Below, in pieces: positions 8,501-16,744 of a stretch of 64,000 bases of DNA. The notes under the pieces were generated by a model that worked only from the letters and a program-made list of their open reading frames with translations, was not told the DNA's origin and made no database searches. Every line of letters begins with the position of its first letter. Position 1 is the stretch's first letter. Made by a program: the position numbers and the translations under genes. Source of the DNA: Comamonadaceae bacterium (GTDB lineage: Bacteria; Pseudomonadota; Gammaproteobacteria; Burkholderiales; Burkholderiaceae_C); assembly GCA_947373105.1 (NCBI GenBank), contig CANBWK010000003.1, positions 1 to 64,000 of the forward strand, in the 5' to 3' direction.

Positions 8501-9586
8501 TTATTTAGGGAAGGGCTGAATTTGCTCAACAGCATCGCGCCCTATTCGAAAAGCCATTAAGTCCTCACCCAAAACTAGCGGGCCTGCGTAGGTGCGACGG
8601 GTCATTTCCAAAACATCCTTTTCAGTCACAGGCGGTATCTTGGCTGTACCAAGCAACACGAAGTGGTAAAACACTGCCAATTTAGGTTGCACCCTAGTGA
8701 ATACTTGACCCGCCTCTTCAGGTTTGGTGTGATGATCTAGGATGACTTGATAAACGGGGTCCTTGAGTAGTTCTGGCTGCACTGCGGCTACTTGATGAAT
8801 CAGCAGATCGACTCCGGCAGAATGTTTAATCAGATTTTCGCTGGGCTTAGTGTCACCAGACACCACAACAGAGCGTCCGTCGTAGTCAATGCGATAACCA
8901 AAGGCCGGTTTTAGCAAATCACCGTGATCAACTTCTATGGCAGTCACCTTCAGGCCATTACTTTGATAGACCACGGCTGCGTCGGCAACTTCGTTAGCCT
9001 GAACGGCAACATTTTCGGCTTTGAGGCCTTGATCGGCAATTCGTTGCTTGATGTCCCACTCGTAGGCTTTCTCCAAGTAGCCCATCATGGGGCGTGTACC
9101 CGCAGGTCCCCAAATACGGAAGGGACCCTTGCGCTGCGCATAAGCCGCCTCAAGCCATCCAGTTAACCAAAGATCAGGAATGCCAACGATGTGATCGGAA
9201 TGCAAATGCGTGATGAATACCGCATCAATGGCGCCAAGTTTGATCCCCAGTTGAAATAAGCGTTGTGTAACGCCGCGCCCACTGTCGATTAACAAATTCT
9301 GACCGCCAGCCTGCACTAAAACAGCTGGGCCGAATCGCCTCATGGTTGGCGGCGGTGATCCAGTTCCCAACAATGTGACACGAAATTCTTGATTTTGAAG
9401 GGGTGGGTGAATCGCTGTTGCGACTTGTGCTTGCACTGAAATCACCACAATCGAATTTAATATTATTAAACCAAGCAAGGATTTAAGTTGATGGCTCTTC
9501 AACGTAAAAAGGCGTCTCAACAGAGCTCTGCATGTCTGCTGAAATTGAACAAGTGACAAAATATTTTTCTTTAAAAAATTAAACAT
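8501..9586 (-). CDS. Exported metallo-beta-lactamase-fold hydrolase
   Basis: A 361-residue protein of the MBL superfamily, closest in motif pattern to ribonuclease Z/arylsulfatase-like hydrolases. The metal site is visible: HLHSDH after the VFITH strand, a GDTKPS block with the bridging Asp, and late His residues in LDHHTKPEEAG and FYHFV. A hydrophobic segment (LLGLIILNSIVVISVQAQ) precedes the catalytic domain, so it is exported or anchored. It begins unusually far in (about residue 37) and no strong SD lies before ATG 9586, so the true start may be an internal TTG. It is last in a leftward set with the cupin and Bug genes, suggesting hydrolysis of an imported lactone or ester. Substrate unknown. 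Confidence 0.85.
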   Translation of the reverse strand: MFNFLKKNILSLVQFQQTCRALLRRLFTLKSHQLKSLLGLIILNSIVVISVQAQVATAIHPPLQNQEFRVTLLGTGSPPPTMRRFGPAVLVQAGGQNLLIDSGRGVTQRLFQLGIKLGAIDAVFITHLHSDHIVGIPDLWLTGWLEAAYAQRKGPFRIWGPAGTRPMMGYLEKAYEWDIKQRIADQGLKAENVAVQANEVADAAVVYQSNGLKVTAIEVDHGDLLKPAFGYRIDYDGRSVVVSGDTKPSENLIKHSAGVDLLIHQVAAVQPELLKDPVYQVILDHHTKPEEAGQVFTRVQPKLAVFYHFVLLGTAKIPPVTEKDVLEMTRRTYAGPLVLGEDLMAFRIGRDAVEQIQPFPK

Positions 9587-9620
9587 GTGTTGCCCAAATC
9601 AGATGCGTTGTTTAATGAAT

Positions 9621-10208
9621 TTAGACGAAGTGATTTGAAATTTCAGGATCAAATTGGCCATCTATCAGCACAAATAAAATTCTGCACATTGCACCAGATC
9701 GATTGGCCCAAGCGTGATTCGTCCCACGCTCTACCAAAAAGTCACCCGTCTTCATGAGGACCTCCTCATTGTCCAGTAGCAATGTAATTTCGCCTTCCAA
9801 AATTAATGCATAGTCCACCGATTGCGTCCGATGCATAAATGGGTGTTTGGCTTTTCCTGTTTGATTAGTAGAGGCGGTGTGTGTACCTAAGGCACTCCAG
9901 GCAATTTTGGTATCTTGTGCATCTATTTTGTCAAGCCAATCACCTTCGGGGCCAAATTCAATAATTCGCACGACGGATCCGTTTTTTGGCGGCTCAAGCT
10001 TTAAAGGCCGTGAGGTGGGATCGGGCTCATTGCCCACGAAAGCAGGCGTTTGATCTGTCATCCACAACTGAGTGAGGTGGTACCCTACTCTCTTAGGATT
10101 TGTATGGACTGAGGGCGCAAGTTGGTCCTCAGTCACAATAGAACGTCCCTGTTCATCGTGACCCGTCACGATCCTGCGAATGTATGTTCTTGGGCTTTTG
10201 TCGCTCAT
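9621..10208 (-). CDS. Cupin-domain protein
   Basis: A 195-residue cytoplasmic cupin protein. The C-terminal third carries the cupin barrel: ALILEGEITLLLDNEEV, then TGDFLVERGTNHAWANRS, typical of a single conserved beta-barrel with a His near the end. I choose ATG 10208 (MSDKSP) because AGGAG lies about ten bases upstream and because this ATG overlaps the Bug stop in ATGA, giving tight coupling. The longer start in the ORF track runs into the upstream gene. Members resemble cupins found beside Bug genes in catabolic operons, possibly binding the ligand or catalysing an isomerisation or decarboxylation. The exact role is not known. Confidence 0.82.
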   Translation of the reverse strand: MSDKSPRTYIRRIVTGHDEQGRSIVTEDQLAPSVHTNPKRVGYHLTQLWMTDQTPAFVGNEPDPTSRPLKLEPPKNGSVVRIIEFGPEGDWLDKIDAQDTKIAWSALGTHTASTNQTGKAKHPFMHRTQSVDYALILEGEITLLLDNEEVLMKTGDFLVERGTNHAWANRSGAMCRILFVLIDGQFDPEISNHFV

Positions 10209-11179
10209 TGCGGTGACACTCCTGTTTCCTTCACAATCTTTCCCCACTTTGTGAGTTCAAGTTTTAAATAGTCATTGAAATACTGTGGACTTCCCGTCTG
10301 AGCCTCGAATCCAGCAGCATTCAATTTATCGCGAAAATCGGGTTGCCGTACTGCTTCATTGATGATGCCATTCAATCGATTAAGAACATCATTCGGTAAT
10401 TTCGTAGGCGCAAACAAGCCGACCCACGTATAGTCTTCAAAGTCAGAGAACCCAGATTCGGAAACAGTAGGAACGTTTGGCAAGGTATCTAGTCTCTTCA
10501 GGCTTGTCACTGCCAAGGCTTTTAATTTTCCGCTTTTAATCAATGGCACAGCCGGTGGCAATGCAACACTTGCTAACTGCACTTGGTTTGCCATGGTTGC
10601 ATTTAAAGCGGGTGCTGCACCTTGAAATGGTATGTGAACTGCATCAAGTTTACCTAGAACACGCAACACATGGTCACCCGTTAAATGTGGTGTACTGCCA
10701 ATGCCTGCAGAGCCATAAGAAACATTTTTTCCTTTGAAATTGCGAATAAATTCTTTCAAATCAGCAGAGGTTTCACTCGGATGGCTAACGATGATATTGG
10801 GACTAATGGCAATTAAACCAATGTGTGAAAAATCCTTGAGTGCGTCATAGCCTGGCTCTTTGTAAAGAGTTTGATTGACAGCCAAAGAACTGGTTGTGAC
10901 AAGCAACACATACCCATCGGGCGATTCCTTTGCAACAAATCGAGCTGCAATATTGCCACCAGCTCCAGCTCGATTTTCAACAATCACTGATTGACCTAAT
11001 TTGTCTTGCATAGCTTGCGCTAGGAGTCTGGCAATGATGTCTGCAGGACCACCAGGTGCAAATGCAACCACCAACTTAACTGGTTTAGTGGGCCATGCTT
11101 GAGTCTGCCCCCAAGATAATGGGGCAAAAAAAATGAATATGAAAAAAAGAAAAACTCTTTTACGACTGATAGTGATCAC
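10205..11179 (-). CDS. Bug/TctC-family periplasmic binding protein
   Basis: A 324-residue Bug receptor. It starts at a GTG (11179) with GGAG five bases before it. The signal peptide is strongly hydrophobic (FLFFIFIFFAPLSWGQ). Family blocks are present: VAFAPGGPADIIARLL, VENRAGAGGNIAARFVA, SAGIGSTPHLTGDH, IPFQGAAPALNATM and VTSLKRLDTLPNVPTVSESG. It is the first gene of a leftward Bug-cupin-MBL operon, overlapping the cupin by four bases. Coupling to two enzymes suggests that the bound molecule is their substrate or product. Confidence 0.93.
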   Translation of the reverse strand: MITISRKRVFLFFIFIFFAPLSWGQTQAWPTKPVKLVVAFAPGGPADIIARLLAQAMQDKLGQSVIVENRAGAGGNIAARFVAKESPDGYVLLVTTSSLAVNQTLYKEPGYDALKDFSHIGLIAISPNIIVSHPSETSADLKEFIRNFKGKNVSYGSAGIGSTPHLTGDHVLRVLGKLDAVHIPFQGAAPALNATMANQVQLASVALPPAVPLIKSGKLKALAVTSLKRLDTLPNVPTVSESGFSDFEDYTWVGLFAPTKLPNDVLNRLNGIINEAVRQPDFRDKLNAAGFEAQTGSPQYFNDYLKLELTKWGKIVKETGVSPQ

Positions 11180-11490
11180 ACTTACTCCATTTGAAAATTG
11201 ACGGCGAAGTTAATTCTAAAGAGATACAAAAACTGCATTCTCTGTTTCATCTAGTGAACCTCAAACAGAAAAAATTTCAATTAAGTTTAACCCTGTGTCC
11301 TTAAATTCCTATGAATATAGGTATCTCCCTAACTTAGTAGACATTTTTCATAACGCCTTGAGCAATGGGCCTGCCAGGTTGAATCAAACCTACCGATTTT
11401 GACTGCCCAAGAGCGGCGACCTGAAACCCTCATAGACACTTGAATTTTCTGCTTCAAGGATGGTCATTTGTTTTCGGTCCACCACCTGAA
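11180..11490. other. Intergenic region upstream of the Bug-cupin-MBL operon
   Basis: About 310 bases between the Bug start and the GST stop, both genes pointing left. It must hold the operon promoter. It is AT-rich near the Bug gene; I see no ORF, strong hairpin or repeat. Confidence 0.4.
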
Positions 11491-12120
11491 TCAGGTTAAG
11501 GGCGCACTTGCGTATTTTCTATACCCAGGTCTTAGCTCAATTTGTTTAAACCAACGGCTCAAATGTTGATACTCCTCACGCTCAATTGGCAAGTTAAACC
11601 ATCTAAAAGCAATCAAAGCCAAAGGCAAATCAGCAAGAGTGAAATGATCCCCTGCTACCCATGGTGTACTTTTAAGTTGGTAGTCGAGAATTTTTAAAAT
11701 TGAACTCATTTGAACTCTTGTTTTTTCAAGTTCCTGCAAATTACGTTCTTCAGGCTTGGTCCGAATCAAACCCCAGAACAAAGGTCGCATTACAGGCCAT
11801 GCGGTGGTGTTATACCAATCTAGCCATTGATCAATTTTGGCTGATTGATGTGAAGATTTTGGATAAAGAATATCTGTGACGTCATGCTTTTTTGAAAGAT
11901 ATCGCAAAATTGCATGCGACTCCCACAACACCAATTCATTGTCTTTAATGACAGGTACCAACCCGTTGGGATTCAATTGAAGATAAGACTGTGTTTTGTT
12001 AACACCAAATTGCATACCTGCATCGGTGCGTTCAAATGGAATTTTTAAGTCCTCGCACAACCAAAGAACTTTTTGAACATTGATTGAATTTAGTCGTCCC
12101 CAGATGTGTAAATTTTTCAT
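11491..12120 (-). CDS. Glutathione S-transferase family protein
   Basis: A 209-residue cytosolic GST. The thioredoxin-like N-terminal domain (about 1-80) shows LNPNGLVPVI with the cis-Pro and WESHAILRYL, which binds the gamma-glutamyl part of glutathione. The all-helical C-terminal domain contains HFTLADLPLALIAF with the conserved helix-capping Asp. The pattern is theta-like. The catalytic Ser/Tyr/Cys candidate near the N-terminus is Ser in GRLNSINVQK. It stands alone, divergent from the TlpA-like gene, with a roughly 330-base gap that contains repeat copy B. Possible roles are detoxification of an electrophile or a ring-opening/dehalogenation step. Confidence 0.9.
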   Translation of the reverse strand: MKNLHIWGRLNSINVQKVLWLCEDLKIPFERTDAGMQFGVNKTQSYLQLNPNGLVPVIKDNELVLWESHAILRYLSKKHDVTDILYPKSSHQSAKIDQWLDWYNTTAWPVMRPLFWGLIRTKPEERNLQELEKTRVQMSSILKILDYQLKSTPWVAGDHFTLADLPLALIAFRWFNLPIEREEYQHLSRWFKQIELRPGYRKYASAPLT

Positions 12121-12335
12121 GCGATTTCATAGTCTTAAGTTTTTTATCATAACTGACACCTCCAAAATGTTGTTGAAAATCTTAGCGACACAATTTGATG
12201 CTCTGCTATGAGAGTGTCTAAATTGAAGGAATGCCAAACTAAATAGTCAGATAAAAAGGGAGTAGCCTGGTCGACGCTCAAATGCTTGTACGTCATCGGG
12301 TAACTTTTGCGCTCAACAAGTTCAAGCCCAGCATG

Positions 12336-12439
12336 TAGCGCCTAACTTTTCGCGTGCTAAGTGGCAGCGGTGAGTGCAAAATGTACGAAATTGCTGGAAA
12401 ATTGTGATTTGCAATTTTTTTGACCTTTTACACGAAATT
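12336..12439. repeat. Dispersed ~100-bp repeat, copy B
   Basis: Second copy of the repeat at 8147-8249, in the same orientation. It fills most of the gap between the GST and the TlpA-like gene and ends about 15 bases before the latter's ATG, so it may carry that gene's promoter. The AAAATTG/CAATTTT arms are kept but the palindrome is imperfect. A shorter match (GCGCCTAACTTTT) recurs at 13679. The rest of the 12121-12454 gap shows nothing recognisable. Confidence 0.75.
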
Positions 12440-12454
12440 CAGCTTGGGGTTTTT

Positions 12455-12955
12455 ATGCGCGTTAAATCCAGAAGAAATGCAATCCAAGCTGGCGCTATAG
12501 TAGCCTGCCTACCCTCCCTTGTTTTTTCCCAAAACAATAGCTCTGATCTCGGCTCCTCCATCCCATGGTCGCAGGCCAAGCTGCTCAATGATGAAGTACT
12601 ACAGTCATCTCAACTCAAAGGACAAGTTCTGGTGACTTACTTTTGGGCAAGTTGGTGCCCGTTTTGCGCCCAACAATCACCTGAAATTGAAAAGCTTTTT
12701 GTTAAGCACCAGAGCAAGGGGCTATTTGTGCTGGGTGTATCTGTTGACAAAGATCTATCAGCTGCAAAGATACATTTGCAAAAAAATCGATATAACTTTC
12801 CATCAACATGGCTAGACCCACAGTTGAAATCAGAACTTAAAAAACCATCCACTGTCCCAGTAGTCACGGTGCACGACAAGTTAGGTCTAATGGTGCAATA
12901 TGAAAAGGGGCAGATGTTTGCAGAAGATGTCCAAGCCTTGTCGCGCTGGATCTAA
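12455..12955 (+). CDS. TlpA-like exported thioredoxin-fold protein
   Basis: A 166-residue thiol-disulfide protein of the TlpA/ResA type. ATG 12455 (MRVKS) is chosen over the upstream start at 12374 because the latter lies inside the dispersed repeat and only the shorter form begins with a proper signal peptide, ending LVFSQ. The active site is WASWCPFCAQQSPEIEKL, a CPFC redox pair, followed by FVLGVSVDKD and the cis-Pro region KKPSTVPVVTVHDK. Periplasmic members keep thiols reduced for cytochrome c assembly or repair. It lies 30 bases before the double-cupin gene and is probably cotranscribed with it. Confidence 0.88.
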   Translation: MRVKSRRNAIQAGAIVACLPSLVFSQNNSSDLGSSIPWSQAKLLNDEVLQSSQLKGQVLVTYFWASWCPFCAQQSPEIEKLFVKHQSKGLFVLGVSVDKDLSAAKIHLQKNRYNFPSTWLDPQLKSELKKPSTVPVVTVHDKLGLMVQYEKGQMFAEDVQALSRWI

Positions 12956-12985
12956 AAAGTCCACCAATAAAATCAGCAAAACTCT

Positions 12986-13645
12986 ATGCAAATCAACACA
13001 GATTTAACCCAGAGAATAGCAATTGCTTCTGTTGACTTGCCATGGCTTGCATCTCCACTCAAAGGTGTTGACAGAATAATGCTCGAGCGCGATGGTGATG
13101 AAGTCGCTCGCGCAACCAGCTTGGTGCGCTATGCGCCCAAATCAAGCTTCAGCCATCATCAGCACGACTTGGGAGAGGAATTCCTGGTGCTCGAGGGCGT
13201 GTTCTATGACGAGCATGGTCAATATCCTGCGGGCACTTACGTAAAGAATCCACCTCGCTCATCCCACACACCTTTTACAGACACAGGCTGCACCTTGTTT
13301 GTCAAACTCAGATACCTTGATCCAAAAGACACCGAACGGGTTGTGATCAACAGTCAATTGGCTGAATGGTTTGCTGGAATGGTGCCCGGTCTGACTGTTT
13401 TGCCACTGTCCTCATTTGGAACCACAAGCACGGCCTTGGTCCGCTGGGCGCCAGGCACTTATTTCAACCCCCACAGACATTTTGGTGGCGAAGAAATATT
13501 TGTCATCGACGGTGTGTTCGAGGATGAGCATGGGCGCTATCCCAAGGGGGCTTGGCTACGTAGTCCGCATATGAGCGCACACAAACCCTTTAGCGTTGAG
13601 GGTTGCACTATCTTGGTCAAGACTGGACACTTATTAGCAGACTAA
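12986..13645 (+). CDS. Double ChrR-type cupin protein without anti-sigma domain
   Basis: A 219-residue protein made of two similar cupin units. Unit 1 (about 40-110) has SSFSHHQHDLGEEFLVLEGVFYDEHGQYPAGTYV; unit 2 (about 145-215) has TYFNPHRHFGGEEIFVIDGVFEDEHGRYPKGAW. Both keep the His/Glu metal ligands. This matches the C-terminal cupin of ChrR, the anti-sigma factor that releases ECF sigma-E upon singlet oxygen or peroxide stress. The N-terminal zinc anti-sigma domain of ChrR is absent, so it is probably an enzyme or sensor relative rather than an anti-sigma factor. It lies beside the TlpA-like gene and near two B12-domain light regulators. Confidence 0.85.
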   Translation: MQINTDLTQRIAIASVDLPWLASPLKGVDRIMLERDGDEVARATSLVRYAPKSSFSHHQHDLGEEFLVLEGVFYDEHGQYPAGTYVKNPPRSSHTPFTDTGCTLFVKLRYLDPKDTERVVINSQLAEWFAGMVPGLTVLPLSSFGTTSTALVRWAPGTYFNPHRHFGGEEIFVIDGVFEDEHGRYPKGAWLRSPHMSAHKPFSVEGCTILVKTGHLLAD

Positions 13646-13824
13646 TATTGGCCCTCAATAGTTAGAGCTTCGTTTCTCGCGCCTAACTTTTGGCCAGTCT
13701 TTGCTAAAAAAAACTATTGGATCACACGCTTATTGCAAGCACATAGGCTTATCCATAGACTTCGATTGGGTAAACTACGATCAATACCGACACAAACTTT
13801 CAATAGCAATAGATCATAAAGTTG

Positions 13825-14724
13825 TTAAGCCTTCACCAATTTACCCAGCCCTGTAATTGCCTCTTCAAAGTTATAAATTATTCGCACGCCCTTAGGTGCT
13901 CGCTTGACCTGCAACAAACCAGCTCCGCCTGCCCAGATCTGCGTACTCTGAGGTAGCAAACGCCTCAAATGCGCCAGCGTTGGCACAACATCGCGCAGGG
14001 GATACGAAAAACTGAATGTCAGCACAACAACATCGGCTTTGCAATCTGCGGCTGCCAACCTCAAACTGTTCAATGGCATATCGGTTCCAACGTTCACGAT
14101 GTAAGCACCCGCCTCAGCCATCACGGCCTCAACCATAAGCAAACCAAGCTGATGGCGCTCACCGGGCGGCAAAGCAAATAAGAAAACTGGAAAAGCACTT
14201 TTGGGTTTCGATTTGAGTGTTTCCGCAATCAAATAACGCTCGATCATTGAGGAACAAAGGTGTTCGTGATAAACATCAATTTCACCGCCAGCCCAGGCGT
14301 CTCCAATACCAATCATCAGTGGCGTGATCGTATTTTGGACAAAGTCCAACATCGTGCGTTTAGCACGTTGTTTGAGAAGCAAGGCTTTAAATGCCTCGCT
14401 ATCGGGGTGACCAAGTAGGTTTATCAAAGCATTGGTTGAGTCTGAGCGTTCCAACTCATGTTTGATTAGGTTCAGGTCCGCGGTAAGTCTTAAATTTTCG
14501 GCTGCTGTCTGAGGAACGACTTGACCAGGACGAAGCCCTGCTTCTAACAGGCGTTTGATTACCAAGAGCCTATCGACGGATTCGCTCGAATAAATGGCCT
14601 TGCCATTTACATCATATTGAGCAGGTGGAAAGCCGAATCGTTGGCGCCATTTTCGGAGTTGATCAATGCCAAAGCCCGTTCTAAGTTCGATTTCCGACTG
14701 TAAGACATAGGCATTTTCTGACAT
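13825..14724 (-). CDS. LitR/CarH-type MerR-family B12 photoreceptor repressor
   Basis: A 299-residue regulator. Residues about 1-75 are a MerR-type winged helix; about 90-175 form the helical cap; about 178-295 form the cobalamin-binding fold. The signature W-x9-EH of adenosylcobalamin photoreceptors is exact (W144, E154-H155), and the axial His motif appears as ERHQLG (H191), as in CarH/LitR. Family members bind DNA as B12-loaded tetramers in the dark and fall off in light, derepressing carotenoid, photolyase or stress genes. It is divergent from a PpaA/AerR-like gene across a 204-base spacer, which is the likely shared operator region. The photoreceptor assignment rests on motifs only. Confidence 0.88.
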   Translation of the reverse strand: MSENAYVLQSEIELRTGFGIDQLRKWRQRFGFPPAQYDVNGKAIYSSESVDRLLVIKRLLEAGLRPGQVVPQTAAENLRLTADLNLIKHELERSDSTNALINLLGHPDSEAFKALLLKQRAKRTMLDFVQNTITPLMIGIGDAWAGGEIDVYHEHLCSSMIERYLIAETLKSKPKSAFPVFLFALPPGERHQLGLLMVEAVMAEAGAYIVNVGTDMPLNSLRLAAADCKADVVVLTFSFSYPLRDVVPTLAHLRRLLPQSTQIWAGGAGLLQVKRAPKGVRIIYNFEEAITGLGKLVKA

Positions 14725-14928
14725 ATCCAGTCAGGGTAACAAAAAAAGAAACATTTGTCCCCCCTGTTTTGTCCTAGGTAAAAGTCTTAAATTATTGAGA
14801 CGCACAAGGAGAAGTAGATTTTCTTTTCTAAATCAGTCACTCAATAACAACGTCGCAATTTCACCAGAAAAATACAGCACCCAAGAGTCGATCAGTCAGT
14901 GTAAATTTTATTAAAGGCGGATCAGGCC
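14725..14928. promoter_or_regulatory. Divergent promoter/operator region of the two B12-domain regulators
   Basis: This 204-base spacer separates the LitR/CarH-type gene from the PpaA/AerR-like gene. It contains a direct repeat TTGTCC at 14755 and 14769 (14-base period) close to the litR-like start, which could be part of an autoregulatory operator. The site identity is inferred only from position and repetition. Confidence 0.4.
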
Positions 14929-15756
14929 ATGTTTGCAAAAAATTCAATGGACTTAAAATACAAATTTTTCGAAGACCATGGGGCTGTCAACTCCGATTAC
15001 CAATCCTCTATATTGTCAATCGTCGAATCACAGATCATTCCTCGTTTGCTGATAGCTGAGCGGGTTAAAAAACGGCATCTGAGCTTGGTCCCTTCATCCC
15101 CTGCATTGCCAACTCAAAAACAAATAGCGCTATTTGTAGATCTTTGCATATCAAAAGATCAGAAAGTTTCGCAAGCCTTTGTTGATGATTTTATTAAGAC
15201 AGGCTTGCACAAAGAAGACATCCTCTTAGACCTGATTGCCCCTGCGGCTCGGTACTTAGGATCGCAATGGGATGAAGACCATATGGATTTTTCTCAAGTG
15301 AATTTGGGATTTGTTCGACTTCATGCAATTACCAATGAGTTTAGATTTGCCTTCAAAGAGCGTCTGTCTGTCAAAGGTAAAGTCAATAAAGTGATGATCG
15401 CTACTGCACCTGGGTCTTTGCATATGCTTGGCGCAACTATCGTGGCTGATTTTTTTCGCCAAAAAGGATGGCAAGTTGAGGTTGCAATTTCATCTTCCTC
15501 GCATGAACTGGTTCAGACCGTCAGCAGTGAATGGTTTGATGTGATCGGATTGTCCATCAGCATTGAGCAACAACTTACGAATTTAGCAGATTTAATAGCG
15601 CAATTTAAATGCTCATCTCTCAATCCGCGCTTAGCGGTTTTGTTAGGTGGTCCAATTTTCGCAACAAAAGTATGGCGCCCTATTGACTTTGGTGCAGATG
15701 GCATTTGTGTAGATGCAAAACATGCCGTTGGCTTAGCTGAATCACTTCTACCTTAA
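14929..15756 (+). CDS. PpaA/AerR-like B12-binding-domain regulator
   Basis: A 275-residue protein with no DNA-binding HTH that I can see. The N-terminal half is helical with WDEDHMDFSQVNLG (from W114), the shortened equivalent of the cap motif in the SCHIC/PpaA/AerR group. The C-terminal half is a cobalamin-type Rossmann fold with PGSLHMLG (H165 as candidate axial ligand) and late VLLGGPIF. In purple bacteria AerR and PpaA bind B12 or heme and modulate the CrtJ/PpsR repressors of photosynthesis genes. Here it is divergently paired with a LitR/CarH homologue, suggesting light or redox control. No bch, crt or puf genes are in the window. Confidence 0.78.
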   Translation: MFAKNSMDLKYKFFEDHGAVNSDYQSSILSIVESQIIPRLLIAERVKKRHLSLVPSSPALPTQKQIALFVDLCISKDQKVSQAFVDDFIKTGLHKEDILLDLIAPAARYLGSQWDEDHMDFSQVNLGFVRLHAITNEFRFAFKERLSVKGKVNKVMIATAPGSLHMLGATIVADFFRQKGWQVEVAISSSSHELVQTVSSEWFDVIGLSISIEQQLTNLADLIAQFKCSSLNPRLAVLLGGPIFATKVWRPIDFGADGICVDAKHAVGLAESLLP

Positions 15757-15835
15757 TATTAAACTCAGCCAGTAGCCCGCTGCGCTTAGCCCCAGCCAGC
15801 TCTAGGCTGATCATTTTTGAAAGACAAATTTAAAA

Positions 15836-16675
15836 ATGATATCAAACATATCAAAATTTGCTTTTTTATTGTTTATTTTTGTTTTAGAAAATATTATTCA
15901 AGCACAAACAGTTAGTTCAAGCCTTCACTCATCAAAAGCTATGGCACTTATTCCCGAAGGTACTTTTACAATGGGCTCCAACATAGGAGCAGACGACGAA
16001 AAACCGGCACATACGCGCAGTGTTAAATCTTTTTTTATCGATGAATTACCCATCACAAATGCTGAATTTGCTGAGTTTCTCAATAGCCAGGGCTTAAGAA
16101 ATCAACGAGGTGAAAACTTTTATGATGATGATGACAATGACGCAAGAATTCATTTGCATAATTTTAAATGGCAGGCTGATGATGGTTTTGCAACGCACCC
16201 TGTCAACGAAGTTAGTTGGGTGGGTGCTCGCGATTACTGCTATTGGTTAAAAAAGCGATTACCTACCGAAGAGGAATGGGAAAAATCAGCACGCGGAACA
16301 GATGAAAGAAAGTACCCCTGGGGGAATTCAAAGCCGAATAACAACAAGGCTCTTTATGGCGCAGGATTCAACTCATCAGCACCAGTTGATGCATTTCCAG
16401 AGGGAGCAAGCCCTTACGGTATTTTAGACATGGCCGGCAATCAATGGGAATGGGTTTCTAGCGCCTATAAACCCTACCCCTATAGATCCGACGATGGCAG
16501 AGAAAACCAAAATTCTGGTCCTATACGCTCCACTCGTGGTGGTGGGCATGACTCAAACGAGGAAGAAATAACAACAACCCAAAGAGGTAGAAATCTATCT
16601 CGAAATCCTAAAGCGGGTCATCACAACATTGGGTTTCGATGCGCACGATCCTCAAACCAGATTGAAAAAAACTAA
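15836..16675 (+). CDS. Exported SUMF1/FGE-sulfatase-domain protein lacking catalytic Cys
   Basis: A 279-residue protein with a signal peptide (to about QAQ, residue 24) and a complete formylglycine-generating-enzyme-like fold: PEGTFTMGS, then DELPITNAEFAEFLNS, RLPTEEEWEKSARG, YGILDMAGNQWEWVSS and NIGFRCARS. In true FGEs two Cys follow the RGGS block; here the block reads RGGGHDSNEEEITTTQRG and has none, so it should not convert sulfatase Cys to formylglycine. Other SUMF1-fold roles are ergothioneine-type sulfoxide chemistry or ligand binding. No sulfatase gene is nearby. Function unknown. Confidence 0.85.
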   Translation: MISNISKFAFLLFIFVLENIIQAQTVSSSLHSSKAMALIPEGTFTMGSNIGADDEKPAHTRSVKSFFIDELPITNAEFAEFLNSQGLRNQRGENFYDDDDNDARIHLHNFKWQADDGFATHPVNEVSWVGARDYCYWLKKRLPTEEEWEKSARGTDERKYPWGNSKPNNNKALYGAGFNSSAPVDAFPEGASPYGILDMAGNQWEWVSSAYKPYPYRSDDGRENQNSGPIRSTRGGGHDSNEEEITTTQRGRNLSRNPKAGHHNIGFRCARSSNQIEKN

Positions 16676-16744
16676 CATTGCGTGCACGGTATTTTTTTTA
16701 TATCATCCGCCAAATTTTGAAGTATTGAAAACGGGAGATTCTCT

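Noticed and set aside
12338-12467. GCCTAAC followed about 120 bases later by GTTAAAT, resembling the ends of an integron attC site
   Set aside because: The two ends are not complementary (GCCTAAC would need GTTAGGC), copy A lacks the AAC, and the right-hand match falls inside the TlpA-like coding start.
14755-14774. PpsR/CrtJ-type TGT-N12-ACA operator in the light-regulator spacer
   Set aside because: The spacing and second half-site do not match; only a TTGTCC direct repeat is present.
15836-16675. Functional formylglycine-generating enzyme
   Set aside because: The catalytic Cys pair after the RGGS-like block is missing.
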